A stretch of 64,000 bases of DNA from assembly GCF_009718825.1 (NCBI RefSeq), contig NZ_WNHB01000004.1, forward strand, positions 62,001-126,000, read 5' to 3'. The position numbers and the translations under genes are program-made. Shown here in pieces: positions 47,430-57,130 of the stretch. Source of the stretch: Terrilactibacillus tamarindi (GTDB taxonomy: Bacteria; Bacillota; Bacilli; Bacillales; Sporolactobacillaceae). Numbering within the stretch: the first letter of the stretch is position 1; each line of letters starts with the position of its first letter. The notes under the pieces were generated by a model. The model searched no databases. It saw only the letters and a program-made list of their open reading frames with translations, and was not told the DNA's origin.

Positions 47430-48413
47430 TTAAAAAACCTTATCCCCATTAAAAATCGAATTTTTCACAATTACGTAGTCAACATTGCGAATAGCTTCCA
47501 ACTTAGTTCCGCCAGCATAAGAAATAGAGGATTGTAAGTCTTGTTCCATTTCTGTTAACGTATCTTGCAAGGCACCTTTGTGTTCAACGTACATTTTCTT
47601 GCCTTCTACATTTTTTCTTTCGCCTTTTTGAAATTCTGATGCTGATCCGAAATATTCTTTATAGAGTTTTCCATCTTTATCAATGGTTTCTCCTGGGGAT
47701 TCTTCATGTCCAGCAAATAGTGAGCCAATCATAACCATTGAAGCGCCAAATCGGACGGACTTTGCGATATCGCCATGTGTACGGATACCTCCGTCAGCAA
47801 TAATCGGTTTACTTGCTGCTTTGGCACACCAACGAAGAGCCGCAAGCTGCCATCCACCTGTACCAAATCCAGTTTTTATCTTCGTGATGCAGACTTTCCC
47901 AGGTCCTATGCCAACTTTTGTCGCATCAGCACCAGCATGTTCTAATTCTCTCACAGCTTCAGGGGTTCCAACATTTCCAGCGATAACAAAACTATCAGGT
48001 AAAAGACGTTTGATATGCTGGATCATATTTATGACCGCATTGGAGTGCCCATGGGCAATGTCGATGGTTATATATTCTGGCGTAAGGTTTCTATCTGCTA
48101 ATTGTTCAATAAATTCGTATTCCTCTGCTTTAACGCCAACACTAATTGAAGCGAATAAGCCACGTTCTTGCATATCTCGAACAAAATCGATTCGTTTTTC
48201 AGGTTGAAACCGATGCATAATATAGAAATATCCATTTTCAGCTAAGTAAAGAGCGATTTCTTCATCTATTATCGTTTGCATATTCGCAGGTACTACAGGC
48301 AACTTGAAGGTATGTTTGCCAAGGGTAACAGATGTATCACATTCAGAACGGCTATTGACAATACATTTTGCGGGGATTAATTGAATATCTTCGTAATCAA
48401 ATACATTTTCCAT
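47430..48413 (-). CDS. guaC: GMP reductase GuaC
   Basis: Encodes 327 aa. It converts GMP to IMP with NADPH, recycling guanine nucleotides. The IMPDH-like barrel shows the catalytic Cys in [11 protein letters not shown] (about 174), GGIRTHGD (about 211-218) and a GS(L)[10 protein letters not shown] active-site loop. Length is normal for the Bacillus type. A Pur-box-like site lies before it. Confidence 0.95.
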   Translation of the reverse strand: MENVFDYEDIQLIPAKCIVNSRSECDTSVTLGKHTFKLPVVPANMQTIIDEEIALYLAENGYFYIMHRFQPEKRIDFVRDMQERGLFASISVGVKAEEYEFIEQLADRNLTPEYITIDIAHGHSNAVINMIQHIKRLLPDSFVIAGNVGTPEAVRELEHAGADATKVGIGPGKVCITKIKTGFGTGGWQLAALRWCAKAASKPIIADGGIRTHGDIAKSVRFGASMVMIGSLFAGHEESPGETIDKDGKLYKEYFGSASEFQKGERKNVEGKKMYVEHKGALQDTLTEMEQDLQSSISYAGGTKLEAIRNVDYVIVKNSIFNGDKVF

Positions 48414-48429
48414 AGTTTATTCTCCTAAA

Positions 48430-48469
48430 CACGAATATTATTAATGATAATATAAATAATTGTTCGTAC
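48430..48469 (-). promoter_or_regulatory. Pur-box pair of guaC
   Basis: On the minus strand CGAACAAT and ATATTCGTG face each other across 16 bp, close to the PurR box layout. PurR control of guaC is known in Bacillus. The second half is imperfect. Confidence 0.65.
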
Positions 48470-48533
48470 AGTGGTACTTTACATGATCTTTATCAGGATG
48501 TCAAAGTTTTTCATAATTATGTATGTAAAAGAA

Positions 48534-48567
48534 AAAAACGTCATTCATAGATTAAGATGACGTTTTT
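48534..48567. terminator. Terminator between guaC promoter region and the SDR gene
   Basis: AAAAACGTCAT (48534-48544) pairs with ATGACGTTTTT (48557-48567). Confidence 0.75.
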
Positions 48568-48650
48568 GTTAGGATCTCATTTTTTTAGGCTGTTTTCAGG
48601 TTAGCTATCTTTCCTGCTTGCATTTCACTCAGTAAACGATGTAAAAATTT

Positions 48651-49754
48651 TTAACTTTTCTTTTTAGCCATAGCCCACAGTGAAGCTCCAATACCCGTAA
48701 GTGCAAGGGTCGTTAGCATTGGATTTTCAGTTGCTTTAACATAGAGACTACGTTTTCTCATCCAGCCTTTGTTCGTTCCTCTTTCATGAAGACCATACCC
48801 AGCATGGTGTAACGCACTTTTTTCAGGAGGATTTGAAGGTTCGTCACTATGTTGGGTACGGTACATCGTAAGTTCCATTAATTTATCTGTAAAACGCGGA
48901 GCAAAACGTCCGAGCATCGCAAAAAATTTGGCCTGTGTACCTACATACATATCTCGCTTCGGATTCTCTGCACAGAATAGAATCGCTTCAGCTACGGCTT
49001 TAGGCAGATAAATCATTGACATATAATGGGCGGGCTGCTTGTCTAAATAGCTCATAGCATGTTCATTATAAGGTGTGTCGATTCTGCCTGGATGAATAAG
49101 TGAAACAGACACGGGTGCCTTTTTCTTTTCTAATTCCATCCTGATACTTTCTGTCCATCCATGTACAGCAAATTTGGCCGAAGCATACGCTGATTGAATG
49201 ACCGTTCCTCTATCCCCAAAAAAGCTTCCAACATTGATGAGGGCACCGGGAACCCCTCTTTCCTTATAATGTTTTACGGCAACTCGAGTTCCGTATACAA
49301 CACCCCAAAAATTGGTATCATACAACCGCTTCATATCGTCAATCGTTACATCCATCGCTTCACCAAAAATAGATACACCAGCGTTATTTACCCATGTATC
49401 AAAACGTCCATATTCATTTATCGCTGCTTTGGCAATCTTGTTGACATCTTCTTCTTTGCCAACATCTGCCTTGACCCAGATAGCTGAACAGCCTTTTCCA
49501 TTTAACTCCTTTACTAACTGTTTGAGAGCCTCTTCATTTCGTGCTGCAGTGACAACTTTCGCTCCCTTTGAAGCAGCCATTCTTGCGGTAACAAGCCCTA
49601 TTCCACTTGATGCGCCTGTAATAACGATGACTTGATCTTCTAATTTTTTTAAGGTTATCATCTTTGTTTGATCTTTTACCTTTTTCAAATTCTCCGATGT
49701 GGTACTCTTTAGAGCGACGACTTTTTCGTCCAGTTTGATTGATTTATCATCCAT
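48651..49754 (-). CDS. Short-chain dehydrogenase with C-terminal membrane anchor
   Basis: Encodes 367 aa; ATG follows AAGGAGG. A polar lead of about 35 residues precedes the Rossmann fold: TGASSGIG (45-52), NNAG (about 123-126) and the catalytic YASAK (near 190). A C-terminal tail ends in a short hydrophobic helix and KKKS, suggesting membrane attachment. Substrate unknown. The long front and tail distinguish it from plain SDR enzymes. It stands alone. Confidence 0.88.
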   Translation of the reverse strand: MDDKSIKLDEKVVALKSTTSENLKKVKDQTKMITLKKLEDQVIVITGASSGIGLVTARMAASKGAKVVTAARNEEALKQLVKELNGKGCSAIWVKADVGKEEDVNKIAKAAINEYGRFDTWVNNAGVSIFGEAMDVTIDDMKRLYDTNFWGVVYGTRVAVKHYKERGVPGALINVGSFFGDRGTVIQSAYASAKFAVHGWTESIRMELEKKKAPVSVSLIHPGRIDTPYNEHAMSYLDKQPAHYMSMIYLPKAVAEAILFCAENPKRDMYVGTQAKFFAMLGRFAPRFTDKLMELTMYRTQHSDEPSNPPEKSALHHAGYGLHERGTNKGWMRKRSLYVKATENPMLTTLALTGIGASLWAMAKKKS

Positions 49755-49884
49755 AGTGAGTTCCTCCTTATTTTTTCACTATCTATGATTTTTCTTCTAC
49801 AACAGCGTAACATTATGCTTTTCTTATTATTAATAACCCTAATAGGTCAAAAAGATGCAGTAGTCTTGATTAACTATTATAAAA

Positions 49885-51462
49885 TCAATGATGATCTTCT
49901 AACTTAATTAGCTGGTCGTTAATCCGCTCATGTTCTTTAATCGCTACTTCATTTGAAATGATCTCTTCATTTAAAAGTTTTTCAACGGCATGGTATTGGG
50001 CATATAGTGCGTGTTTTTCTAAAATTATCTGCTGCTTTTCTTTTAACTCAGGATACTTTGTATAGAGTTGCTCCATAGCGCTTTCTAGAGTATTTTGCTC
50101 ATGTGTATATTGTGAAATGATGTCTTTAGAAACGGATTCGGTAACCAAGATCGTTTGTTTTACTTTTTCAATTTCTTTAAGAGTAGCCTCAATTTGATAA
50201 CTACGAGCCAACAATTGTTCGTAATCTTGAATGTTTTTTTCTTTTTTGTTGGCACCCAAGAAAGATAACAGTGGTTTAATCGTGAGGCCTTGAATGATTA
50301 ATGAAAACAAAACAACACTAAAGGCAACGACTAATATATTTTCACGACCAGGAAAATCTCTGGGTAAGCTTAGAGCAAGAGCAATGGATAATGATCCTTT
50401 TAATCCACCCCAATTAATGATATGTTTCCACGAGCGGGGAAAGTTTTTGATAAAAAATAGGCTAGCATAAACAGCGATACTTCTAGCAATGAGAACAATG
50501 AGGATCGCAAGGAATATTAATCCCCATTTGTCCGATAGATCAATGATGGTAATCTCCAATCCAACCATTAGGAATACGAGAGAATTGGCTAATAAAGCAG
50601 CTACATCCCAAAAATTATTTATATTGAGTCTTGTTGTTGGACTCATTCCTATTTCAGCACCATAGTTTCCGAAGATAAGGGCGGCTACTACTACTGCGAT
50701 AACACCTGAAGCATGAATACTTTCAGCAAGAAGGAATGAACTGTAAAATAGAATGATACTGAATATAATTTCTAGCGGATAGTCATCAAACAATTGAGTT
50801 AACTTTGAAAATATATAGCCAAGCGCGCCCCCGACGATAAGCCCTAATGAAATCACCCTTACGAATTCCCATAGGCCATTTCCAATGCCAGCTATCCCTA
50901 AATGGATATACGTTAATAAATAAAAGGCAGAGATATTAAACAGGACAACAGCTAATCCATCATTAAATAAACTCTCCCCTTCAATGACCGTAGCCAAACG
51001 TTTTTTTACCCCAACACTTTTAAAGATCGATAATACACTAACGGGATCCGTTGCGCTCATTAAGGCAGCAAATACAAAGGCCGTTGGAATCGAAAAATGT
51101 AGTAACCAAACAGAGGAAAGGCCAATAACGATATAGGACAACAAGGTTCCTCCAAAGGCTAAAGAAAGGATGGGTTTTTTATTTTCAATGAGGTGTGAAA
51201 AAGAAAGCTTTAAAGATGCCTCGCCTAGCAATGCAGGCAAAAACAACGTGATAATAACGAAGTTGAAAACTTCTCCTTCTGTAATGAAGGTTTTAAGAGG
51301 TTTTAAAATAGGAATGTTGATTAAGCCAATAACCGTACCAACTAAGACTAAAGCTATGGGGTAAGGTTGTTTAAGTTTTTTCGCAATGGCCGTTATACCT
51401 GCAGCAATCATAACTAGAATTAGGCTAAGTTGAAAAATGTAATGTAAATCTAGGTCTTGCAC
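49885..51462 (-). CDS. Na+/H+ antiporter, CPA1 family
   Basis: Encodes 525 aa. About twelve membrane helices occupy the first 395 residues. ATDPVSV (about 132-138) and EGESLFNDG (about 154-162) are the ion-binding signatures of NhaP-like exchangers. A cytoplasmic C-terminal coiled region (about 400-525) probably regulates activity. It should export Na+ (or K+) in exchange for protons, in pH and salt tolerance. GGGAGGCG precedes its start. It stands alone. Confidence 0.92.
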   Translation of the reverse strand: MQDLDLHYIFQLSLILVMIAAGITAIAKKLKQPYPIALVLVGTVIGLINIPILKPLKTFITEGEVFNFVIITLFLPALLGEASLKLSFSHLIENKKPILSLAFGGTLLSYIVIGLSSVWLLHFSIPTAFVFAALMSATDPVSVLSIFKSVGVKKRLATVIEGESLFNDGLAVVLFNISAFYLLTYIHLGIAGIGNGLWEFVRVISLGLIVGGALGYIFSKLTQLFDDYPLEIIFSIILFYSSFLLAESIHASGVIAVVVAALIFGNYGAEIGMSPTTRLNINNFWDVAALLANSLVFLMVGLEITIIDLSDKWGLIFLAILIVLIARSIAVYASLFFIKNFPRSWKHIINWGGLKGSLSIALALSLPRDFPGRENILVVAFSVVLFSLIIQGLTIKPLLSFLGANKKEKNIQDYEQLLARSYQIEATLKEIEKVKQTILVTESVSKDIISQYTHEQNTLESAMEQLYTKYPELKEKQQIILEKHALYAQYHAVEKLLNEEIISNEVAIKEHERINDQLIKLEDHH

Positions 51463-51596
51463 AGTAAACGCCTCCCGACATCAAAATCATTATTGAATAA
51501 TTTGACATTACCCCTCTTCTACGAACAAAAACATTTTCAAGAACTTTAAACAGAACAAGGTTTGGATACTTAGTCATTTTGAGGAAGCCGATTACG

Positions 51597-52226
51597 TTAA
51601 TATGTAAAGAGTCGTAATTTATTTTTGAAGTACTCAGCAAAAAAGATATCTTCCACTTTCTCGATACCCTGTTCCTGAATTTGTGCAAGAAGCCAGTCTT
51701 CATCTTTCCCGATATCCTCTAATCCTTCTTCGTAAATCTCCCCATCAGAGATGACCATATAAGATTGCTCTTCATCATCCATTTGAATAACGGTTAATTG
51801 TCCATTTTGTTCAATTTGTGCTTTTTTTAAAGAACCGATCGAGCTGATCTCTTTCATTCGTAGCATAGTGGTAAAAGTCTGGGTGGATAATTTTGCTTTC
51901 ATAAAATTTTCAGGGATCACTTTCCCATTTCTTACGACAATGATCCGTTCACCATCGATGAACCGTTTAATGAATCTATTTTTGAGTTTCAAGAAGCGAA
52001 TAAACCAATTGAGGAATGCCCAAATAAATAGGACGACGACAAATTGTACAATGGTGATTTGCGGGCTGTAGATAATACCACCTACAATACCACCCAACAC
52101 ATAGTTTTGAATTTGATCGGCAGCAGACATTGGTGCCAAGTTTCCTTTACCCGATAAATTCATAAAAAGGATTAAACATAAGAAACCTATCGATAATTTA
52201 ATGGTTATTAATATATATGATTCCAT
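51597..52226 (-). CDS. DUF421 membrane protein (YetF/YcaP family)
   Basis: Encodes 209 aa. Three membrane helices (about 5-22, 38-55, 60-77) are followed by the DUF421 cytoplasmic domain (INGERIIVVRNGKVIPENF, with the Arg/Lys-rich linker before). The family is common in spore formers; some members are linked to spore membrane proteins. ATG at 52226 is preceded by AAAGG. Precise function is unknown. Confidence 0.85.
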   Translation of the reverse strand: MESYILITIKLSIGFLCLILFMNLSGKGNLAPMSAADQIQNYVLGGIVGGIIYSPQITIVQFVVVLFIWAFLNWFIRFLKLKNRFIKRFIDGERIIVVRNGKVIPENFMKAKLSTQTFTTMLRMKEISSIGSLKKAQIEQNGQLTVIQMDDEEQSYMVISDGEIYEEGLEDIGKDEDWLLAQIQEQGIEKVEDIFFAEYFKNKLRLFTY

Positions 52227-52409
52227 GGTTTTACACCTTTTCTCTAAATTTCTTCAACTAAATGATGATTCTTTTATCATTCTTTGCTTTTCACGACGAA
52301 ATTATGATTGTTTTATAAAATGAGGATGACATCTCAAAAGAGTTGCTTACTGAAAGACTTCATTTCAGACTAAAGAGGGTCGAGATTCTATGAATAACGG
52401 GTGATATAA

Positions 52410-52559
52410 ATGGCCAAAACCATAGTAGAAAATTTTAACTTAAAAAAGTATCAAAAAATCGTCGTATTAAATATGCTAAAAGGTGCTGATTATTTAGCAG
52501 AGTTAACGGATTTTGATACAGAATTAAAGGATCGCTCTTATGATGTAGATTGTTTGTGA
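52410..52559 (+). pseudogene. N-terminal fragment of a YdeI-like protein
   Basis: ATG at 52410 opens 49 codons to TGA at 52557: MAKTIVENFNLKKYQK then DYLAELTDFDTELKD. This matches the start of the YdeI/OmpD-associated proteins of Bacilli, which are about 200 aa. The rest is missing and a tandem repeat follows directly. Confidence 0.5.
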
Positions 52560-52576
52560 GTAATACTTAGGTATAA

Positions 52577-52744
52577 TTGAGGCATTGCACGACGTATTTG
52601 AGGCACTGCACGGCATAATTGAGGCACTGCACGGCATAATTGAGGTACTGCACGGCATAATTGAGGTACTTCACGACGTAATTGAGTCACACCACAACGT
52701 AATTGAGGCACTTCACTTCACAATTGAGCCGCTTCACGTTTGGT
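52577..52744 (+). repeat. Eight tandem 21-bp repeats
   Basis: The unit TTGAGGCACTGCACGGCATAA starts at 52577 and repeats at exactly 21-bp steps to 52724, with increasing divergence at the right. One frame (ATT GAG GCA CTG CAC GGC ATA) stays open through all units, giving a repeated heptapeptide IEALHGI. There is no start codon or ribosome-binding site, so coding is doubtful. Confidence 0.88.
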
Positions 52745-52855
52745 GGAATTCGTAAATACCAAGATCAAATAAAAGACTATCTAGGCATAGAAAGGAAAAT
52801 CATTTAAACGTCCAAATTAGACGATCTATTTCCACAATTGAAGTTCTAAAATTAA

Positions 52856-52880
52856 AGCCCTCTCGCATTGTGAGAGGGCT
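52856..52880 (-). terminator. Terminator of the nucleoside transporter
   Basis: AGCCCTCTC (52856-52864) pairs with GAGAGGGCT (52872-52880), just after the stop of the minus-strand gene. Confidence 0.85.
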
Positions 52881-52886
52881 AGTCCA

Positions 52887-54071
52887 TTAAAAGATCAATC
52901 CAACAATAATGGCTGTTAAGAAGCTTACTAATGTCGCGCCGTATACCAGTTTGAGGCCAAATCTCGCCACGACGTTTCCTTTTTCTGCATTTAAACTTTT
53001 TACAGCACCTGCAATAATGCCGATAGATGAAAAATTGGCAAATGAAACAAGAAAGACAGAAACAATGGCATTGGTTCTCTCAGAAAAATGAAAATGACCT
53101 TGAGATAAATTCGTCATGGCGACAAACTCATTAGTGACTAACTTGGTCGCCATAATGCTTCCTGCATCGACAGCACTACGCCAAGGAATGCCCATTAAAA
53201 AGGCAAAAGGAGCAAAAATGTAGCCCAAGATTTCTTGAAATGTGATACCAAATAGGCTGTTAAATATAGCATTAATCATGGCAATTATGGCAACAAACCC
53301 AATCAGCATCGCGGCAACAGTAAATGCTACTTTGAAACCATCCATAATGTATTCACCAAGAACTTCAAAGAAGGATTGTTTCTTTTCATTTTCTTCAATT
53401 TTTATGGCATCTTCTTCTGGTAAGACCCTATATGGATTAATAATGGATGCGATGATAAATCCTCCAAATAGATTTAATACAATCGCGGTGACAACGTACT
53501 CAGGTTTTACTAAAACCATATAGGAGCCAACAATCGACATGGAAACCGTTGACATGGCTGATGCACATAATGTGTAAAGTCGGTGTGGAGGTAACGTTCC
53601 GAGCTGTCTTTTAACTGAAATAAAAACTTCAGATTGTCCCAAAATGGCTGAAGCCACACCATTGTATGATTCAAGTTTTCCCATGCCATTGATTTTACTT
53701 AAAACATATCCAATACCGCTAATCATGATCGGCAAGATTCTCCAATGTTGTAGGATGCCAATTAAAGCAGAAATAAAAATAATCGGAAGCAAGACACTCA
53801 TAAAAAAGGACATTTGATTGTTATTGACCAATCCGCCAAAAACAAAATCAACCCCTTGTCCCGCAAATGTTAAAAGTTCTCCAAATCCATTGGCTATACC
53901 TTTAATCAACCAATTTCCTGCACTTGTCCTCAATAATAAAAATCCAAGAAGAAATTGGATGATCATCATGACGATGATGGGACGAATTCGGATCTTCGTT
54001 TTGTTGTTACTTGCAATCCAAGCTAAAAACAAAGTGATGAATAAACCAATAATACCAATTATGAAATTCAT
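52887..54071 (-). CDS. Concentrative nucleoside transporter (NupC family)
   Basis: Encodes 394 aa with about nine helices. Signatures are GQSEVFISVKRQL (about 152-164), MSTVSMSIVGSY (about 186-197) and a late SFANFSSIGIIAG (about 350-362). It imports nucleosides with protons or sodium. GGAGGCATC precedes ATG at 54071. Length and topology are standard. It stands alone. Confidence 0.93.
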   Translation of the reverse strand: MNFIIGIIGLFITLFLAWIASNNKTKIRIRPIIVMMIIQFLLGFLLLRTSAGNWLIKGIANGFGELLTFAGQGVDFVFGGLVNNNQMSFFMSVLLPIIFISALIGILQHWRILPIMISGIGYVLSKINGMGKLESYNGVASAILGQSEVFISVKRQLGTLPPHRLYTLCASAMSTVSMSIVGSYMVLVKPEYVVTAIVLNLFGGFIIASIINPYRVLPEEDAIKIEENEKKQSFFEVLGEYIMDGFKVAFTVAAMLIGFVAIIAMINAIFNSLFGITFQEILGYIFAPFAFLMGIPWRSAVDAGSIMATKLVTNEFVAMTNLSQGHFHFSERTNAIVSVFLVSFANFSSIGIIAGAVKSLNAEKGNVVARFGLKLVYGATLVSFLTAIIVGLIF

Positions 54072-54318
54072 GATGCCTCCTTAAAAACGAACTCTTTCTT
54101 TTCTATCTTTTACCCTCTTTTGGCCAAAATTATTTTATATCAAGAGATAAAAGCCATTGAGTTCAGTCAATTTTTTATCCTAGCATACGGTTAATCCCTT
54201 TGCAATTTGTATTTTTAGAATGAAAGAATGACGCAGGTCGATGAAAAAGGCGCCCGCTTATATGGAATTTCAATACTACTGCCATTGAAATTAATAAAAG
54301 AAAAAATGACATAAAGAA

Positions 54319-54343
54319 ACCAGTGTTTCTAAAAAACACTGGT
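54319..54343 (-). terminator. Terminator after the flavoprotein gene
   Basis: ACCAGTGTTT (54319-54328) pairs with AAACACTGGT (54334-54343). Confidence 0.8.
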
Positions 54344-54362
54344 GTATTATGAGTTTATAAAA

Positions 54363-55790
54363 TTATAATTTACTTGTCACTTTCGGCCATTCACCAACAA
54401 ATTCAACTTGATCATATTCGAAAAAGTCTTTTAAATTTGTCTCTCGATCATCGAGAAATAGTTCCTCAGCGATGGCTGATGTCAGTCTTGGAATGGCAAA
54501 ACGCATACCTGAGAGAGCTGAAGCAGAAAGACCACAACTTAATAAAGCTGAATAGTTAAAGGCAAACAGTCCATGTAAGAGCTTTTTGCCCTCTTCATCA
54601 CGACTTAAGAAAGCGAACCCAGGGCTGAGATAAGGGTGTGCATCAAGTACAGGGTTGAATACCTCCTCTGGTGCATGATAGCGGTCTCCCCACCTGGCAA
54701 TATGTTTTTCGACAAGTGAAAGTTCAGGACGAAGAGCAGGATCTGTAAGTAGGCCGGTGCTAATGATAAGGAAATCGAACGTAAATTTTCCTTGTGGTGT
54801 CGTCACTACCGCTCCTTCGCTCTTTTCTTCTACGTCAAGCCAAGGGGAACCTAAGTGCAAATGGAACCCTGGCCATTTTGATGCACGTCCGAAAGTATCA
54901 TTAGTCGGCGGTTGATTATGCTTGAAAAAGTGTGACATCGCTGCATATTTATCCTCATCCGATAAGACATGGAAATGTTCAATCATACCAGATGCCTCCA
55001 TTTGTCTGATAGGATTTATCCGAGGCATTTCTTTCCGGCGAACAAAGACGTGAGCTTCTGCTGCTCCTTCTGTAAGAGCAAAATTGGCATTATCAAATGC
55101 GGAAGCGCCACCGCCTAAAACAGCGACTTTTTTGCCTTTTAATGCCTCGAAATCAATGGCTTCCGAGGTGTGGGCATAGAGATGGCGAGGACACTTCTCT
55201 GAAATCAAAGCTGGAACATGCCATTCACCACCACCTTGAATTCCAGTCGCAAGTACGACTTTTCGAGCTAACAAGGTGTTGGATGGCGCTCCAGGCCCTC
55301 CGATATGAAGTCGATGAATACCTTCTTCCGTTGGTTCGATCAGCTTAAGTTTGACCTCATTAATGACAGGAAGACCTAGAACCTGACGATACCACCTGAG
55401 ATAATTCATCCAATCCCCTCGTGGAATTTTGTCAATGGCCTCCCAGCCTTCAACCCCGGCTTGAGCTTCCCACCAGGAACGGAAGGTGAGAGAAGGGATA
55501 CCTTGATCAATCGAAGTGAGTTGTTTTGGGGTTCGTAGTGTGACCATACGAGCATAAGTTTCCCAAGGACCTTCTAAACCTTCTTTATTTTCATCAATGA
55601 CAAGAATGTTGGATATTCGTTCACGAAGTAATCCGAAAGCTGTTCCTAATCCGCTTTGTCCGCCACCGACAATGATAACATCATAGACATGCCCATCTGG
55701 GTGGTTCACAGGACGTACCCATTCTGGTCCTCCAAAATCAAGATAGGAAAGATCGGTTTTTACACGTTCATTTAAAGTCTCTAAACTCAT
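54363..55790 (-). CDS. FAD/NAD(P)-binding flavoprotein, monooxygenase-like
   Basis: Encodes 475 aa. The FAD site is VGGGQSGLG (about 41-49) and the NAD(P) site is LGGGASAFDNA (about 224-234). A late LIISTGL is the ATG-like linker of class B flavoproteins. This is the plan of FMO/Baeyer-Villiger-related enzymes or lysine N-monooxygenases, but the substrate is not evident. GAAAGGAATG precedes the start. A possible role in hydroxylation of an amine or ketone is inferred. It stands alone. Confidence 0.83.
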   Translation of the reverse strand: MSLETLNERVKTDLSYLDFGGPEWVRPVNHPDGHVYDVIIVGGGQSGLGTAFGLLRERISNILVIDENKEGLEGPWETYARMVTLRTPKQLTSIDQGIPSLTFRSWWEAQAGVEGWEAIDKIPRGDWMNYLRWYRQVLGLPVINEVKLKLIEPTEEGIHRLHIGGPGAPSNTLLARKVVLATGIQGGGEWHVPALISEKCPRHLYAHTSEAIDFEALKGKKVAVLGGGASAFDNANFALTEGAAEAHVFVRRKEMPRINPIRQMEASGMIEHFHVLSDEDKYAAMSHFFKHNQPPTNDTFGRASKWPGFHLHLGSPWLDVEEKSEGAVVTTPQGKFTFDFLIISTGLLTDPALRPELSLVEKHIARWGDRYHAPEEVFNPVLDAHPYLSPGFAFLSRDEEGKKLLHGLFAFNYSALLSCGLSASALSGMRFAIPRLTSAIAEELFLDDRETNLKDFFEYDQVEFVGEWPKVTSKL

Positions 55791-56080
55791 TGATATTCAT
55801 TCCTTTCACCGAACACAATTCTTAAGACTAGTGCCTTTCTTTTATAAAAAGTCATCCTCATTTATAAACAAAATTAATACGATGAACGCATGTTGCATAA
55901 ACGTTGCTATATTTGCTATGTCTATATTTTAACATTTTTCAGTCATTTGGTTGTATGTATAATGTAACTAAACTTCCTGTTAATGATTGTTAAATATCAC
56001 AATTCTAGATGGATATAATACGTAAAAAGAGTCATCTTTTATGACTGGTCTTAAACGCATTGTTCATACAAAAGGAAAAA

Positions 56081-56109
56081 ACTCCCCATGAACTAAAGTC
56101 ATGGGGAGT
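56081..56109. terminator. Terminator-like hairpin
   Basis: 11-bp perfect stem with 7-nt loop and an A-run on the left, so it ends minus-strand transcripts best. Confidence 0.75.
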
Positions 56110-56143
56110 GCGAGGTTAGTAATTAGAAACCACGAGAAATAAA

Positions 56144-56175
56144 AACAAACTCATCATAAAATGAATGAGTTTGTT
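56144..56175 (-). terminator. Terminator of the DUF2512 gene
   Basis: 11-bp perfect stem right after the stop of the 56189 gene. Confidence 0.75.
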
Positions 56176-56188
56176 TGTTAGATTGTGC

Positions 56189-56551
56189 TCATGATGGGGA
56201 CTTTTGGGTTTTGCCAGTAGAAATCAAGTATCTATGGCTAAAGTATTCAACGACACCAAGTAAAAGCCCGATGAGAGTGGCTCCAAAGAACGTCACTGTA
56301 TCTCCCCACACCATATTAGAAAGAAAATAGACAATCAGTACAGATACGATAAAATCAGCCGCTGTGCTGATCCATAAAGTCCCTCGTTTTAACAGAGCAT
56401 ATTCCATAACTACACCGACAATGGCAAGTACTACACCGACAATGATGGCTTGCCCTATAAAATCATAGTTGACACCAGGAAATAAAAACATTGAAATAAT
56501 AACTGCAACTGGACAAGCAATGATTTTTAATAAAAAACTAGTCAATTTCAT
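56189..56551 (-). CDS. DUF2512 family membrane protein (YndM-like)
   Basis: Encodes 120 aa from ATG at 56551, preceded by AAGGGAGGT; ten further codons upstream in frame lack a site. Four membrane helices fill most of the protein, beginning MKLTSFLLKIIACP. The family is confined to spore-forming Bacilli and of unknown function. The basic tail (HRYLISTGKTQK) should be inside. It stands alone. Confidence 0.82.
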   Translation of the reverse strand: MKLTSFLLKIIACPVAVIISMFLFPGVNYDFIGQAIIVGVVLAIVGVVMEYALLKRGTLWISTAADFIVSVLIVYFLSNMVWGDTVTFFGATLIGLLLGVVEYFSHRYLISTGKTQKSPS

Positions 56552-56702
56552 ACCTCCCTTAATGTAGATTAGGTTATCCAAAACGAAAAAATATATTCAC
56601 CATAAGAAATTGTTTATGGGCTATATTCGGTATGGAAACTGAAGGAAAAAATGTTAGGGTAGTTAAGTTAATACTTTACTCAAACATAAAAAGGAGTCGC
56701 AT

Positions 56703-56927
56703 TTAAACGTTCCCTTTATTCAAACCTTTACGTTTTAAAGGAATATCCTTTCCGTCAACATCTTCCATAACACCGTCAATGGTACCCTCAACAAACGTAT
56801 CACTAACTTGCTCATGAGTGGTTGCCAATCCTTTTTCTACTTCAGAATGACTTTTATAATCATTTACATCGTACGATTTTTCCGCAACTTCTGAACTCTT
56901 TGTTTCCTTTTGATTGTCTAATGCCAA
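56703..56927 (-). CDS. YozQ-like small protein (DUF4025)
   Basis: Encodes 74 aa from TTG at 56927, chosen because AAAGGGGG ends about 8 nt before it. It is very acidic and polar; the core SEVEKGLATTHEQVSDTF then VEGTIDGVMEDVDG matches the YozQ-type proteins of Bacillus as I remember them. Function unknown. An upstream ATG in frame (56966) lies beyond the ribosome-binding site and is less likely. Confidence 0.65.
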   Translation of the reverse strand: MALDNQKETKSSEVAEKSYDVNDYKSHSEVEKGLATTHEQVSDTFVEGTIDGVMEDVDGKDIPLKRKGLNKGNV

Positions 56928-56977
56928 CAAAAAAACCCCCTTTTTGGTTTGTTTTATTATCACCAATTTTACTCAAA

Positions 56978-57052
56978 TTAACATAGGTGCCTGTCACCGC
57001 CCGAATTTTGTCGAAAATTTTAAACATAGGTGCTTGTCACCACCCGAAATTA
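56978..57052 (+). repeat. Dispersed repeat R1, two short tandem arms
   Basis: ACATAGGTGCCTGTCACCGCCCGAA (56981-57005, in parts ACATAGGTGCC and TGTCACCGCCCGAA) and again at 57024-57048 (AACATAGGTGCTTGTCACC). The same short form with ACATAGG lies at 58351. Confidence 0.85.
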
Positions 57053-57053
57053 C

Positions 57054-57130
57054 ATTTTCCGTCATTTGGTTGGATAATAGAACTAATGTTCCTATTTATC
57101 ATTGTTAAGTATCACTAAAATTAGACGGGG
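57054..57130 (+). promoter_or_regulatory. Conserved upstream block of the permease gene
   Basis: GTCATTTGGTTGGATAATAG and TTGTTAAGTATCAC recur with changes at 55955-56000 (GTCATTTGGTTGTATGTATA, TTGTTAAATATCAC). The block precedes the permease start by about 70 bp and probably holds its promoter or control site. Confidence 0.5.

Larger units (their letters stand above)
52560..52886. other. Gene-free stretch with tandem repeat and terminator
   Basis: Beyond the 21-bp tandem repeat (52577-52744) and the nucleoside-transporter terminator at 52856, only AT-rich DNA is seen. Confidence 0.6.
55791..56188. other. Intergenic region with conserved block and two terminators
   Basis: Contains a block (55935-56015) that resembles the DNA before the permease gene (57054-57130). 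It also has hairpins ACTCCCCATGA/TCATGGGGAGT (56081-56109) and AACAAACTCAT/ATGAGTTTGTT (56144-56175). The second follows the minus-strand DUF2512 gene. No gene is seen. Confidence 0.65.

Noticed and set aside
52577-52744. CRISPR array or zinc-finger-like coding repeat
   Set aside because: There are no spacers between the 21-bp units, and no start codon for the open frame.
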